64,000 nucleotides of DNA, from assembly GCF_900111295.1 (NCBI RefSeq), contig NZ_FOGT01000005.1, positions 248,001 through 312,000 on the forward strand, given 5' to 3'. The translations under genes and the position numbers were made by a program. Below, piece after piece: positions 1 to 9,125 of this stretch. Numbering within the stretch: position 1 is the stretch's first letter; every line of letters starts with the position of its first letter. The notes beneath the pieces are model-generated. The model did not search any database, was not told the origin of the DNA, and saw only the letters and a program-made list of their open reading frames with translations. The DNA is from Salipaludibacillus aurantiacus. GTDB taxonomy: Bacteria > Bacillota > Bacilli > Bacillales > Salisediminibacteriaceae.

Positions 1-534
1 TGGCTGGTTTTCATTATCCTGGGACAGGGTGTGTTCTTCTATTTTTTCATCTAATTTTTTTATCATATGAAGGGCTTTTTCTTCAGAAATAAACCGGTAG
101 TGATGAGTCCCGCCCGGTTCTTCATCCGCTTCATCTGCTAAAGCCACTACTTCCTGAAGCGGTTCGCGCCGGATGCCGCGATCCGGAAGATATGAATCAG
201 TATGGAGCAGTATGGCCAAAGCAATTTCTTTCGCAGACACTGGGTTCTCATCCAGACGGATTAGTAACTTATGTGCCCGTTCAGCCCCTTTTATTGCATG
301 TATATCATTTTCTTTATACAGATTGTAGTCCCATTGACCGTTCCTGTACCATGTATAATGCCCAATGTCATGTAAAAACCCGGCTTTAACAGCTAAATCA
401 GGGTTTACCCCGCGCTCTGCTGCAAAGTTAAAAGCATGATATGCAACGGAGATGGCGTGAGCCATACCTGCACGCTTAACGTATTTCTGAGCAATAGGGT
501 GTCTATAAATTTCTGTAAGTGTCACACGCTTCAT
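1..534 (-). CDS. HD-domain phosphohydrolase-like protein (C-terminus beyond window)
   Basis: The reverse frame is open for 178 codons from ATG at 534 to the window edge, so the 3' end is missing. An AGGAGA ribosome binding site lies just upstream of the ATG. The protein has an HD-type metal-binding core: a histidine in AISVAYHAF, then GFLHDIGHY, and a later LLHTDSYLP segment, the layout of small HD hydrolases that cleave nucleotides or phosphate esters. The substrate cannot be told from sequence. It is transcribed away from the secreted protein gene at 844. The HD fold is clear; the precise family is not. Confidence 0.75.
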   Translation of the reverse strand, partial: MKRVTLTEIYRHPIAQKYVKRAGMAHAISVAYHAFNFAAERGVNPDLAVKAGFLHDIGHYTWYRNGQWDYNLYKENDIHAIKGAERAHKLLIRLDENPVSAKEIALAILLHTDSYLPDRGIRREPLQEVVALADEADEEPGGTHHYRFISEEKALHMIKKLDEKIEEHTLSQDNENQP

Positions 535-677
535 ACTGTCATCTCCTCCTTTGCCTGTAAAAATGTATATTGTTCAATATTATATCTTTACATACCCGGT
601 TTGTCAAAAAGAAAACTGGACACGTGACTAAAATTTACACTTTTTTCCGGAAGACGCAGTTAATTTAAAAATATCCA

Positions 678-706
678 TTGGTTAGTGAATCATTTCATTG
701 TATAAT
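678..706 (+). promoter_or_regulatory. Candidate sigma-A promoter for the gene at 844
   Basis: TTGGTT at 678-683 and a perfect TATAAT at 701-706 are separated by 17 bases. The -35 box is poor (3 of 6). The promoter would leave a leader of about 130 bases before the start at 844. The rest of 535-843 is AT-rich and I see nothing else in it. Confidence 0.35.
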
Positions 707-843
707 TTACCAAGTAGAGACATAGTGTTCATTTTTAAGCAGGCAGTTCAATTATTTTAAACTGGTTACATAATAACGAGTGAAACACCTGCAGTTACCA
801 AACAATAATATAGCACATCTATTTGAAAAGGCAGGGAGAAGGT

Positions 844-2070
844 ATGTTAAATAAAAAAAAGTTAGTATCGGTGTTAGGTGCTGCCGCAATAGGCGGTATG
901 ATTTTACCCTCTGCAGCACACGGAGAAGAAGAGACGGTAACGGTTTCTTACCACAGTGAAAAGCAAACAGTTCTTGAAGCACGGGAATGGCCTGAGCGGG
1001 TGGCTCGGTTTACTTTTGATTCAGGGTATACATTTGAATACCCGGACGCGGTCAGAGGGGTTTTTGTGACCGGACACTCAGCAGGAGGAGCAAGATTTAA
1101 TGAGTTACTTGAGTTAGTGGATACGACAGCTTTAAATTCAATGGTTATAGATATAAAAGATGATCATGGCTTCTTAACTTACAGACCTGAAGAAGATGAT
1201 CCTTATTATGATATTTCCCAAAACATGATAGGGAACCCTGAAGAAATGATGGAGACATTGGAAGAGAATGAAATTTACCCTATTGCACGAATAGTTGTAT
1301 TTAAGGATACATTATTAGCTGAAGATAGGCCTGATTTGTCGTTTACCCAAAACGGGGAAGTATGGAAGAACAACAGGGGAGAAGCATTCGTTAATCCTTT
1401 TATGGAAGAAGTCTGGGATTACAATATAGATATTGCCATAAAAGCTGCAGAAATGGGTTTCCAGGATATTCAGTTTGATTATGTCCGTTTCCCTGAAGGT
1501 TTCGAAAATCGGGATGATATACTGGATTATGACGGTGGAGAATACACCAATAACCCTGGGGATAACGTTCAAAGAAGGGTGACTGCAGTCACGGACTTTG
1601 TAGCGCATGCAAGAGAAAGGCTGGAACCGTATGATGTAGATGTCTCAGTTGACATATTCGGCTATGCTGCAACGATCTCTGAAGCTCCGGGAATCGGACA
1701 AAACTTTTCTAAGATTTCAGAAAATGTTGATGTTATTTCTTCTATGATTTACCCAAGTCATTGGACACCGCATTTCGGCCTTGATAAGCCTGACCTTTAT
1801 CCTTACGAGCTCGTCGATGCTTATGCACAGATTGAAAATGACGTTCTTGCTGCTCTGGATGAACCGCCTGTGTCGCGGCCATGGATTCAGGATTTTACAG
1901 CTGCTTACCTTGGATCGGGGAACTACATGAATTATGGCAAAGATGAAGTAGAGGCACAAATTCAAGCCTTATATGATAACGGTATTCATGAATTCCTGTT
2001 GTGGAACGCTGGAAACAGGTACTCACAAGGCGTTGACTATATGCTTGACCTCGATTTGGAAGATAATTAA
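844..2070 (+). CDS. Secreted glycoside hydrolase-like protein (DUF4015 family)
   Basis: The 408-residue product starts at ATG 844, chosen over an in-frame ATG at 823 because GGGAGAAGG sits directly in front of it. Residues 1-26 form a signal peptide (KKK, hydrophobic core, SAAHG cleavage region). The mature part matches the putative glycosyl hydrolase family PF13200: RGVFVTGHSAGG at about 71-82, VIDIKDD at 101-107 and FDYVRFP at 211-217, a TIM-barrel arrangement related to GH13/GH18-like proteins. Family members are predicted to act on cell-surface or environmental polysaccharides; the substrate is unknown. The gene is monocistronic and followed by a repeat element whose left-end hairpin can terminate it. 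Confidence 0.8.
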   Translation: MLNKKKLVSVLGAAAIGGMILPSAAHGEEETVTVSYHSEKQTVLEAREWPERVARFTFDSGYTFEYPDAVRGVFVTGHSAGGARFNELLELVDTTALNSMVIDIKDDHGFLTYRPEEDDPYYDISQNMIGNPEEMMETLEENEIYPIARIVVFKDTLLAEDRPDLSFTQNGEVWKNNRGEAFVNPFMEEVWDYNIDIAIKAAEMGFQDIQFDYVRFPEGFENRDDILDYDGGEYTNNPGDNVQRRVTAVTDFVAHARERLEPYDVDVSVDIFGYAATISEAPGIGQNFSKISENVDVISSMIYPSHWTPHFGLDKPDLYPYELVDAYAQIENDVLAALDEPPVSRPWIQDFTAAYLGSGNYMNYGKDEVEAQIQALYDNGIHEFLLWNAGNRYSQGVDYMLDLDLEDN

Positions 2071-2081
2071 ATGGAATCCGA

Positions 2082-2711
2082 GGCTGGGACAAAAGAATAG
2101 TAATCATAAAGAAAGCCGAACAAATCTTATGATTTTTGTTCGGTTTTTTCGCTTTTGCACTTAATAAAAAATTAACTTTGATAAATAGTAATGGCAGTGA
2201 GTTCAGTCAGCCAGGCGGACGCTTGCCCAGGGGATTGTCTTTTTAATCTGTCGGTTCACTTCCGGCGAAGGCTTACCCGAGGGCTTGTCTTCAACTAACT
2301 TTCCCGAAGGATTGCTTCGGGAAAGTGGATTTTCAGACTTCGCCTATCCTCCGGGTGTCCTCGCCTTCGTTCACCGGAAAAAAGTATTTAGCGGGGCGTT
2401 ATTTCTCCAGGATTAGCTAAAATTAACCCAGCCTGGAGCTTCGTTGAATTGGATCTTCAGACTGCGCTTAACCCCTGTAACGTCGCCGCCTTCTGTCCTT
2501 TAATCAAAATAAGCTAAAAAATGATGAGGTTCAAAAATCACGAGACGCCTGCAGGAAAAGCATCTTCTGAAGATCCCGCAGGCGATCTTTGCCGAGGAGC
2601 TGAAGAGATGCCTGCGGCAAGCGAGGGCGTTTATGAACCTCATCTCACCTTATGGTCTATTGTGAATTCATTCTTCGGTTATCCTAGATTTAATTTAGTT
2701 TTGTCCCAGCC
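2082..2711. repeat. Dispersed non-coding repeat element, copy A, with 13-bp terminal inverted repeats
   Basis: GGCTGGGACAAAA at 2082-2094 is matched by its exact reverse complement at 2699-2711, giving a 630-bp unit. Near the left end is a hairpin with arms around GCCGAACAAA and TTTGTTCGG (about 2114-2146), followed by a T run. Internal blocks such as GGCGGACGCTTGCCCAGGGG and the GACGCCTGC...GGAAAAGC region recur in other copies at 12.3, 25.2, 27.8 and 53.3 kb. No convincing reading frame exists: the 69-codon frame at 2521 has no homology-like features and lies across repeat blocks. It is probably a non-autonomous mobile or structured intergenic element. Confidence 0.7.
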
Positions 2712-2983
2712 TTGTTTTTTGTATAAATGATTTTTTTATGCCTGGCTGGTTATATATTTGGCGCATTGGAGAGTAATTTTAATAATGGCTCTGCAGACAG
2801 TAACTGAGAGGTTTAAAGTCAGACAAAACTTCAATTACTCAGGCTAATCCCCCTTTATGATTTTTATGAAAACGCATATAATAACACTATAGAGATAAAT
2901 GAAGAGATAATCTGCTGTTTTAGTTAAGTGCAAACCGGGTATAGAAATGGTTGAAAACCATTACAGATCGATGGAGGTCACAC

Positions 2984-3550
2984 ATGAATTGGTATAAGAA
3001 GCTTAATCAGTACTTTCCTATAGAAGAAATGAAATCAAAAGAGCATATGGAACTGCTGCTGCAGGAAAAGAAAAATATTTATAAAAAAGATGACAGTCCG
3101 CTTCATGTTCTCATGTATGCGGAAACGGATGATTTTATATTTGTTGATTACCTTTTTGTTTCCAAAGAGGCCAGAGGGCAGGGCTTAGGAAAGAAATTAT
3201 TAAATAAAATGAAAGGTAAAGGAAAGCCGATTATCTTAGAAGTAGAACCAATTGATTATGAAGATACAGATACCGAAAAAAGAAGACGGTTTTATGACAG
3301 AGAAGGCTTCAAGCACGCTGAATCGATCGGTTACCGGAGACGTTCTCTTGATACTGGGGAAGTTAATGAACTTGAGATATTATACTGGTCTCCGACAGAT
3401 GAACCTGAAGAAAGTATTTATCAGAAAATGTGTCATACGTATGAAACGATTCATACGTATAAAGATAAAGAAATTTATGGAAAATCATACGAAGATGTGA
3501 ATGAAGTTTTAAGCTTTGACGAAAAGACGAAGGAAGAACCCGCCCGTTAA
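2984..3550 (+). CDS. yjbC: GNAT family N-acetyltransferase YjbC
   Basis: ATG 2984 with GGAGGTC just upstream gives 188 residues; an in-frame TTG at 2951 is rejected because it lacks a ribosome binding site. The acetyl-CoA binding motif A is visible as FVSKEARGQGLGKKLLNKM (about residues 59-77), with the RRFYDREGFK motif B at about 100-109. The small-molecule or protein acceptor is unknown. In B. subtilis yjbC sits immediately upstream of spxA and shares transcripts with it. Here a 42-codon gene, a terminator and an opposing ATP-grasp gene separate them, so co-transcription with spxA has been lost. Confidence 0.85.
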   Translation: MNWYKKLNQYFPIEEMKSKEHMELLLQEKKNIYKKDDSPLHVLMYAETDDFIFVDYLFVSKEARGQGLGKKLLNKMKGKGKPIILEVEPIDYEDTDTEKRRRFYDREGFKHAESIGYRRRSLDTGEVNELEILYWSPTDEPEESIYQKMCHTYETIHTYKDKEIYGKSYEDVNEVLSFDEKTKEEPAR

Positions 3551-3638
3551 AGTTGTGTTTCCGTCTGGCAATTCGCCGGACTGTAATATAGACATCTGTT
3601 GTCTTGTCAAAACACATTAGAAAGGAGAGTGTTTTGCA

Positions 3639-3767
3639 ATGGGTAGCAGAGCTAGAAGAAAGTTAAAGAAAAAGGTACTGTGGAAAGATCTGCTTAAACG
3701 AAAGTGGGATGAAGTTAATAAAATCCCTAAAAAACAGCCTGTGTCACAATTTAAATGGATTGCCTGA
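3639..3767 (+). CDS. Small basic protein, 42 residues
   Basis: ATG 3639 follows AAAGGAGAG with good spacing and ends at TGA 3765-3767, right before a strong terminator. The product is rich in Lys/Arg (MGSRARRKLKKKVLWKDLLK at the start) and ends QFKWIA. I do not recognise the family. The ribosome binding site and the terminator support a real gene, perhaps co-transcribed with yjbC 88 bases upstream. The basic composition would suit nucleic-acid or membrane binding, but that is a guess. Confidence 0.6.
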   Translation: MGSRARRKLKKKVLWKDLLKRKWDEVNKIPKKQPVSQFKWIA

Positions 3768-3777
3768 CGGAACAAAG

Positions 3778-3810
3778 AGCCAGCTCTTTTTCATAAAGAG
3801 CTGGTTTCTT
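3778..3810 (+). terminator. Intrinsic terminator after yjbC and the small basic gene
   Basis: CCAGCTCTTT (3780-3789) pairs perfectly with AAAGAGCTGG (3795-3804) around a 5-base loop and is followed by TTTCTTTT. Confidence 0.85.
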
Positions 3811-3989
3811 TTGAAATCCTGTGTGAAATGAGTTTTTTATCAGAAGCGTAAAAATGCGGAGCGGGCTTGCAAACTTTTTTCCTGCTTTCGTGATTGTAAT
3901 TTAATTGTTAATTGATAATATCTTAGTCTAATTGAAAACAGAGAGCTTTTCTGCCAATGGAATGGCCTTAATAAAGAGGAAGAGTTTAA

Positions 3990-5021
3990 TTAATTTTCAG
4001 CTAAATAACAGGCGAAATCAAGAGGTTTAGTATACATTTTTTCCAACAAATCCGGGTCTCTGACTTTTTTAGTAGGCTGACCGTTTATCTCCAGCATAAA
4101 CAGCTGATTTCTGTCGTCAATCATAAAATCAGCACTTAGTTCACCAAACTGCCCAGCTTCTTCTTCTAAAGCTTTGGCAGAGGCAATACTGATCAGTTCT
4201 AACTTTTTTTTAAAAACTGCTCTCTGGAGAAATCCCATATTAAGTCTCTTGAGGAGATCCTCCAAAGGGAGCATTTTTAAAGCGGCATTTGTAACGTAAA
4301 CACGGGGGATGGCGATTCGGGCCAATCCGCCTGAAACCTCCCATTTGCCAAGCCTGTTTTTATGAATAATCACTCTTATATCAAAGATGCTTTCGTTTAC
4401 TGCAGCACTTTTAATTTCCTTCTGCACTATATATTTTTTCTTTCCTGCTATCTCTTTTATTTTAGTGAGGCACAGCTTTTCGTCGTTAAACACAAAAACA
4501 GGGGTAGATGAATGATCGTAAATATTATACTGCCCCGCTTCTTCTTTCCATTCAACTCTGTAAATGAGGACTCCTTTAAGCCCGTGGCGCGGCTTTAAAT
4601 AGAGTACTTTATATCTCTTTAAAAGAGGCAGAAACTCTTTTTCTTTAAACATAAATGTATCTGGGAGAAAGAATGCAACAGGGGATTCACTCAATGTTTC
4701 ATATGTCTGCCATTTATCTAACCGGTTGACTGTATTAAAAACTTTTTTACCTCCCAGTTTTTCTTCAAGCTTAGCTATTGTCTGCTGTTGTTTTGTATAA
4801 ATTAAATTAATCACGCTGTTTGGAAAAGGGAATTCCTTAGTAATGGTTTCTCCTTTTGAAACAGTCAGCCCGCTGATTTTCTCCTCTTGCCAATTTATAC
4901 CGGACGGTGTAAATGCAAACAATTCAACATTAGGGTTTTTATTAAAACTTATAAACCTTTTAAGTTGTTTTTGCCTGGGCTTTTTGTTTGTCATAATACC
5001 GATTAAGATTTTATTGTCCAT
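3990..5021 (-). CDS. YheC/YheD-family ATP-grasp protein
   Basis: The 343-residue product starts at ATG 5021, chosen because AGGTGA lies at the right distance; a longer frame to 5093 has no ribosome binding site. It resembles the YheC/YheD endospore coat-associated family: an N-terminal region containing ILIGIMTNKK, then an ATP-grasp fold with YLKPRHGLKGVLIYR and the C-terminal metal-binding segment ELSADFMIDDRNQLFMLEINGQP. Family members are thought to ligate or modify a coat component using ATP; the reaction is not established. It lies antisense between yjbC and spxA, two genes that are adjacent in B. subtilis. Confidence 0.75.
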   Translation of the reverse strand: MDNKILIGIMTNKKPRQKQLKRFISFNKNPNVELFAFTPSGINWQEEKISGLTVSKGETITKEFPFPNSVINLIYTKQQQTIAKLEEKLGGKKVFNTVNRLDKWQTYETLSESPVAFFLPDTFMFKEKEFLPLLKRYKVLYLKPRHGLKGVLIYRVEWKEEAGQYNIYDHSSTPVFVFNDEKLCLTKIKEIAGKKKYIVQKEIKSAAVNESIFDIRVIIHKNRLGKWEVSGGLARIAIPRVYVTNAALKMLPLEDLLKRLNMGFLQRAVFKKKLELISIASAKALEEEAGQFGELSADFMIDDRNQLFMLEINGQPTKKVRDPDLLEKMYTKPLDFACYLAEN

Positions 5022-5161
5022 TTTAATCACCTGATACAGGATATGTTGATTAAGGCAAGTTGGTTCAGAAGAAATTGATGAAAAAAACTTCAATTATTCT
5101 CAATTAAAACGTTTAAATAAATGAAAGAAGGGAAACTAGACCAATGTGGGTATTTAACATG

Positions 5162-5233
5162 TACAACGAGTATAAGTGTTGTATAACTTTTTAAAAATAG
5201 AGTCTAGGCAAATTAAAACAAATATAGTATAAT
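5162..5233 (+). promoter_or_regulatory. spxA upstream region: inverted repeat and candidate promoter
   Basis: TACAAC at 5162-5167 and GTTGTA at 5178-5183 form a perfect inverted repeat with a 10-base spacer. Downstream, TAGGCA (5205-5210) and TATAAT (5228-5233) are 17 bases apart. In B. subtilis an spx promoter is repressed by PerR and YodB. The repeat here is not a classical PerR box, so the cognate regulator is open. Confidence 0.35.
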
Positions 5234-5313
5234 AATAATTGTAAAAGATATCGTTTATTAAAGCAGTTGACATATATGGACGCAGATTAACTTTTGAAGG
5301 GAGAGCTGTCCTA

Positions 5314-5715
5314 ATGGTAACATTGTTTACATCGCCAAGTTGCACGTCTTGCAGGAAGGCAAAAGCATGGTTAGAAGAACACGGCATAGATTTTGAGGAA
5401 AGAAACCTGTTTTCAGACCCTCTATCTGTGGAAGAAGTTAAACAAGTGATCCGCATGACAGAAGATGGCACCGATGAAATTATTTCTACCCGCTCCAAAG
5501 TCTTTCAGGAATTAGACGTTGAGCTTGATTCCATGCCGCTTCAACAGCTGTTTCAACTTATCAGTGACCACCCTGGTTTACTGAGGCGCCCTATTATCCT
5601 GGACGAGAAAAGAATACAGGTCGGTTATAATGAAGCTGAAATCCGCCGTTTTCTTCCCAGGAAAGTCCGTACTTTCCAACTTCAGGAAGCTACTAAAAGA
5701 CTTGTTAATGAATAA
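5314..5715 (+). CDS. spxA: Global thiol-stress regulator Spx (ArsC family)
   Basis: The 133-residue protein binds the alpha C-terminal domain of RNA polymerase and redirects transcription under disulfide stress. The CxxC redox switch is C10-T-S-C13. G52, which matches the Spx residue contacting RpoA, is present, as is R92 in LRRPIILD. Length matches Spx (131). GGGAGAG precedes the ATG. Its ClpXP adaptor YjbH is encoded at 13048-13983 in this window, so both sides of the proteolytic control loop are present. In B. subtilis the gene also lies between yjbC and mecA. Confidence 0.92.
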   Translation: MVTLFTSPSCTSCRKAKAWLEEHGIDFEERNLFSDPLSVEEVKQVIRMTEDGTDEIISTRSKVFQELDVELDSMPLQQLFQLISDHPGLLRRPIILDEKRIQVGYNEAEIRRFLPRKVRTFQLQEATKRLVNE

Positions 5716-5718
5716 AAA

Positions 5719-5761
5719 TAAACCTTCCGTACTTAGCTGAACGGAAGGTTCTTTATTTTTT
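5719..5761. terminator. Bidirectional terminator between spxA and the TerC gene
   Basis: AACCTTCCGT (5721-5730) pairs with ACGGAAGGTT (5741-5750). An A run precedes and a T run follows, so it can serve both convergent genes; the stop codon of the minus-strand gene lies within it. Confidence 0.85.
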
Positions 5762-6445
5762 CCGGGCGGGTGAATAATACATAATTTTAATTCCTTGGAC
5801 CCGCTGGGTAATCCACGCGATTAAGAGTCCGGTAATAACCAGCCCGGGAACAAAGTAATCTACCGGGAATGCACTTAGTTGCAGAAGTGATGCCACAATG
5901 TCCTCATGGACAATCATTTTACCCGCGGTGTAAAGCAGGATAGCGGCACCTAAATAAATTATTACCGGAAATTTTTCCATTAAGTACAGAATCAGCTTGC
6001 TTCCCCAAATGATAATAGGAACTGAAATAATTAATCCGGCAATTACGAGAGAGGAGTTGCCATCGGCAGCGCCGGCCACAGCGATGACATTGTCAAATCC
6101 CATAACTACGTCCGCAATGACAATTGTTTTAATTGCATCGCTCATTGAGTAATTTTCTTGTGCCTCACTGTGGCTGTTTTCCGTTTTTACCAGTCTGAAA
6201 GCGATCCAGATGAGGAAGAAGCCGCCTATTCCCATCAGATAGGGAATTGCCAGTAATTGAACGGCTATCACAGTAAGCAATCCTCTGGACAGTACTGCGA
6301 GCATAATGCCTAATACGATGGCTTTATTTCTCATATTCTCAGGCAAGTGGCGGCAAGCGAGAGCCACAACAATTGCATTGTCACCACCCAGGACAATATC
6401 AATACCTATAATAGTCAGAAGGGTCCATATCATTTCTGAACTCAA
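5753..6445 (-). CDS. yjbE: TerC-family integral membrane protein YjbE
   Basis: TTG 6445 is taken as the start because GGGGGAG lies 5-6 bases upstream; the next ATG (6433) is too far from it. The 230 residues form about seven membrane segments. The two acidic signatures of the family are present: GIDIVLGGDNAIVVALA at about 14-30 and IADVVMGFDNVIAVAGAADG at about 109-128. TerC proteins of Bacilli have been linked to manganese export and to supplying metal to secreted enzymes. No yybP-ykoY manganese riboswitch is seen upstream. In B. subtilis yjbE also lies between spxA and mecA. Confidence 0.85.
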   Translation of the reverse strand: MSSEMIWTLLTIIGIDIVLGGDNAIVVALACRHLPENMRNKAIVLGIMLAVLSRGLLTVIAVQLLAIPYLMGIGGFFLIWIAFRLVKTENSHSEAQENYSMSDAIKTIVIADVVMGFDNVIAVAGAADGNSSLVIAGLIISVPIIIWGSKLILYLMEKFPVIIYLGAAILLYTAGKMIVHEDIVASLLQLSAFPVDYFVPGLVITGLLIAWITQRVQGIKIMYYSPARKK

Positions 6446-6658
6446 AGAATACTCCCCCTTGGAACAGAAAAAAATGAAAAAACATTTTTCACTGGATTTT
6501 GGACAAAGAGTCTTTTACAATATATACAACCAATCTTTAAATAAGAACGAAATAGTAAGAAATTATGAAATGATAATTTTCCAAAAAAAATTCAAGCATA
6601 TTTATTTCATTTCGAGTTGTAATCACTTAAAATAAGGATAAGATGAAATGATTGATGT

Positions 6659-6687
6659 TTGATCCATTAGGGAATAGAGTATATATA
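6659..6687 (+). promoter_or_regulatory. Candidate promoter of mecA
   Basis: TTGATC (6659-6664) and TATATA (6682-6687) are 17 bases apart; a TATAAT overlaps at 6684-6689. The promoter lies about 50 bases upstream of the mecA start. Confidence 0.4.
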
Positions 6688-6739
6688 ATAATTATTCTCA
6701 AGTGAAATATGATTTTATCTCTCGAAAGGGTGAGAGCAC

Positions 6740-7396
6740 ATGGAAATCGAAAGAATAAACGAAACGACAATTAAATTTTATATCACATATTACGATATCG
6801 AGCGGCGCGGTTTTGATAAAGAGGAAATCTGGTATAACAGGGAACGCGGAGAAGAATTATTTTTTGAAATGATGAATGAGGTTAATGAAGACGAGACCTT
6901 CGAAATGAATGGCCCGTTATGGGTTCAGGTGCATGCTCTTGAGAAAGGGCTTGAAGTTATTGTAACCCGTGGTCAGATGAATGATGGGAATGTAAAACTT
7001 GAAATACCGGTTGGAGACGAGAAAGATGAGGCTCCAGTGGATAACAATATTGTTGATATGCTGGATCAGCAGTTTGTTCACAGCAACGAAAGTGATATCG
7101 GAAAAGATAATTCATTAAGTGTGGTTATAGGATTTAACGACTTTGAAGAATTAATCTCATTAAGCCATTCTTTTAAAGAAGACGTGAATACGAGTCTGCA
7201 TCACTTCGAAAACAAGTACTACATTTTTGTAACACTTGACGAGTCCTTTACTGATGAAGAACAGGATAACATGTTAAGCAGAATGCTTGAGTTTGGATAT
7301 GAGTCTGATATTACAATTCACCGCATTCGTGAATATGGTAAAACAATTATTAAACAAAATGCCTTAAAGGTTTTAAGCGAACAATTCGACGTATAA
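6740..7396 (+). CDS. mecA: Adaptor protein MecA
   Basis: The 218-residue adaptor delivers substrates such as ComK to ClpCP and activates ClpC. The N-terminal target-binding domain (MEIERINETTIKFYITYYDI, then GFDKEEIWYNRERGEELFFEMM), the acidic linker at about 85-125 and the C-terminal ClpC-binding domain (SVVIGFNDFEELISLSHSF onward) are all recognisable. Length matches B. subtilis MecA. An AAAGGGTGAGAG site precedes the ATG. Together with coiA downstream it points to an at least ancestral competence system. Confidence 0.93.
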   Translation: MEIERINETTIKFYITYYDIERRGFDKEEIWYNRERGEELFFEMMNEVNEDETFEMNGPLWVQVHALEKGLEVIVTRGQMNDGNVKLEIPVGDEKDEAPVDNNIVDMLDQQFVHSNESDIGKDNSLSVVIGFNDFEELISLSHSFKEDVNTSLHHFENKYYIFVTLDESFTDEEQDNMLSRMLEFGYESDITIHRIREYGKTIIKQNALKVLSEQFDV

Positions 7397-7421
7397 ACCG
7401 GTCAAACCGACCGGTTTTTTC
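7397..7421 (+). terminator. Terminator of mecA
   Basis: ACCGGTC (7397-7403) and GACCGGT (7409-7415) pair around AAACC, followed by six T. Confidence 0.88.
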
Positions 7422-7498
7422 TTTTATTTTTTTCTGAAATTCATTATGATAATTATAGGGAAGCGTTCCACTGACCATACAGAACAGGAGTCTTTAGT

Positions 7499-9010
7499 AT
7501 GTTAAAGCGTCTTCAGGTTATTTTATTTGCTTTAGTTATTGGTATTATTTTATATATTACCAGAGAATATTGGGAAAGCTGGGTAGTCGGAGGCTTCAGT
7601 TTATTCGTATCTTTATCGGCGTTCTTTATCGCTGTCGTTATATTTCTCGAAAATCGTAACCCTTCCAAAACGTTAACATGGCTGGTTGTGCTGGGAACCC
7701 TACCTGTAGTGGGTTTTTTCTTTTATTTATTATTCGGGCAAAATCAGAGAAAAAGTAAGTCGTTTAAAGAAAAAGCTATTATGGATGAGCAGGCATTTTA
7801 TCAGATCGAAGGCACTAAACCAGTGGATGAATCCAAATTGAACGAAATGGGCCATCATCAGAGAAACCTTTTCAAACTTGCCCATAAACTGGCTAATAAT
7901 CCTATATCTTTCCAGACAGATACGAAAGTACTGACAGACGGAAAAGAAACATTCGCCCATATTAAACAAGCTCTCAAACAGGCAGAAGATCATATACATA
8001 TGGAATATTACATAGTGAGGGACGACGAGATCGGCCGCGAAATTAAAGAGATACTAATCGAAAAGGCCGGAAACGGAGTAAAAGTGAGATTTCTTTATGA
8101 TGCGGTAGGCTGCTGGAACTTAAATAAAAGTTATATGAAAGAGTTGAATGAAGCCGGGGTGGAGGCAGTCCCCTTCTCCCCGGTCCGTTTTCCTGTTTTA
8201 ACCCATAAAATGAATTACCGGAATCACCGGAAAATCATTGTGGTTGATACCCGCTACGCGTTTATCGGGGGACTGAATATCGGAGATGAATATTTAGGTA
8301 AAAACCGGTATTTTGGTCATTGGCGTGATACACATCTGTTTATTAAAGGTGAAGCGATAAGAAGTTTGCAATTGATTTTCTTAAGAGACTGGTATTATGC
8401 TACAGGGAAATCCGTTCTTAAACAGCATTATTTGTCCCCGCTACTTCCTGTAAGGGATTTAGAGGGAGGGGTTCAGATGATTGCAAGCGGACCTGATACA
8501 AGATGGGAAATCCTAAAAAAATTATTTTTTGCAATGATTACTTCTGCCAAAAAGTCTATTTGGATTGCTTCCCCTTACTTTATACCTGATGAAGACATTT
8601 TGAGTGCTCTCAGAATAGCTTCTTTAAGCGGAGTGGATGTGAGATTGCTGGTTCCGAGCAGACCAGATAAACGGATTGTATTTTATGCTTCCAGGTCCTA
8701 TTTTCCCGAACTGCTTGAGGCGGGTATGAAAATTTATGAATACAATCAAGGGTTCATGCATAGTAAAGTGATAATTGTTGACCATGAAATAGCTTCTATA
8801 GGCACGGCTAACATGGATATGAGGAGCTTCCATTTAAACTTTGAAGCGAACGCTTTTCTATACAAAACACGGAGTGTAGAGTCGTTAGTAAGTGATTTTA
8901 TTTATGATATGGAACATTCTACAATTATCCGGCATGAATTATTCCAAAAACGACCGTTAGTTCAAAAGGTTACTGAATCAACGTCCAGGTTATTTTCCCC
9001 GCTGTTATAA
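7499..9010 (+). CDS. cls: Cardiolipin synthase (phospholipase D family)
   Basis: The 503-residue enzyme condenses two phosphatidylglycerol molecules to cardiolipin at the membrane. Two N-terminal membrane segments (about 5-20 and 32-65) precede two HKD catalytic motifs: HRKIIVVD with H243 and HSKVIIVD with H421. Both include the family's trailing glycines (FIGGLNIGDEY, IGTANMDMRS). ATG 7499 follows CAGGAG. The gene sits between mecA and coiA; B. subtilis lacks a cls gene at this exact position. Confidence 0.92.
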   Translation: MLKRLQVILFALVIGIILYITREYWESWVVGGFSLFVSLSAFFIAVVIFLENRNPSKTLTWLVVLGTLPVVGFFFYLLFGQNQRKSKSFKEKAIMDEQAFYQIEGTKPVDESKLNEMGHHQRNLFKLAHKLANNPISFQTDTKVLTDGKETFAHIKQALKQAEDHIHMEYYIVRDDEIGREIKEILIEKAGNGVKVRFLYDAVGCWNLNKSYMKELNEAGVEAVPFSPVRFPVLTHKMNYRNHRKIIVVDTRYAFIGGLNIGDEYLGKNRYFGHWRDTHLFIKGEAIRSLQLIFLRDWYYATGKSVLKQHYLSPLLPVRDLEGGVQMIASGPDTRWEILKKLFFAMITSAKKSIWIASPYFIPDEDILSALRIASLSGVDVRLLVPSRPDKRIVFYASRSYFPELLEAGMKIYEYNQGFMHSKVIIVDHEIASIGTANMDMRSFHLNFEANAFLYKTRSVESLVSDFIYDMEHSTIIRHELFQKRPLVQKVTESTSRLFSPLL

Positions 9011-9125
9011 TAAATTAATGTTGAACATACGTTCCCTATTTATTATAATTAACAGGACAATATCAGGCAGCTTAGTTTCAACTGTGCGGTTATTACTAAT
9101 CTGCCTGAAAAGAAGGTGATGTGAT

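Noticed and set aside
2521-2730. 69-codon frame on the plus strand
   Set aside because: Lies inside repeat copy A, crosses conserved repeat blocks and has no ribosome binding site.
6446-6720. yybP-ykoY manganese riboswitch upstream of the TerC gene
   Set aside because: No recognisable conserved riboswitch core; the leader is short and AT-rich.
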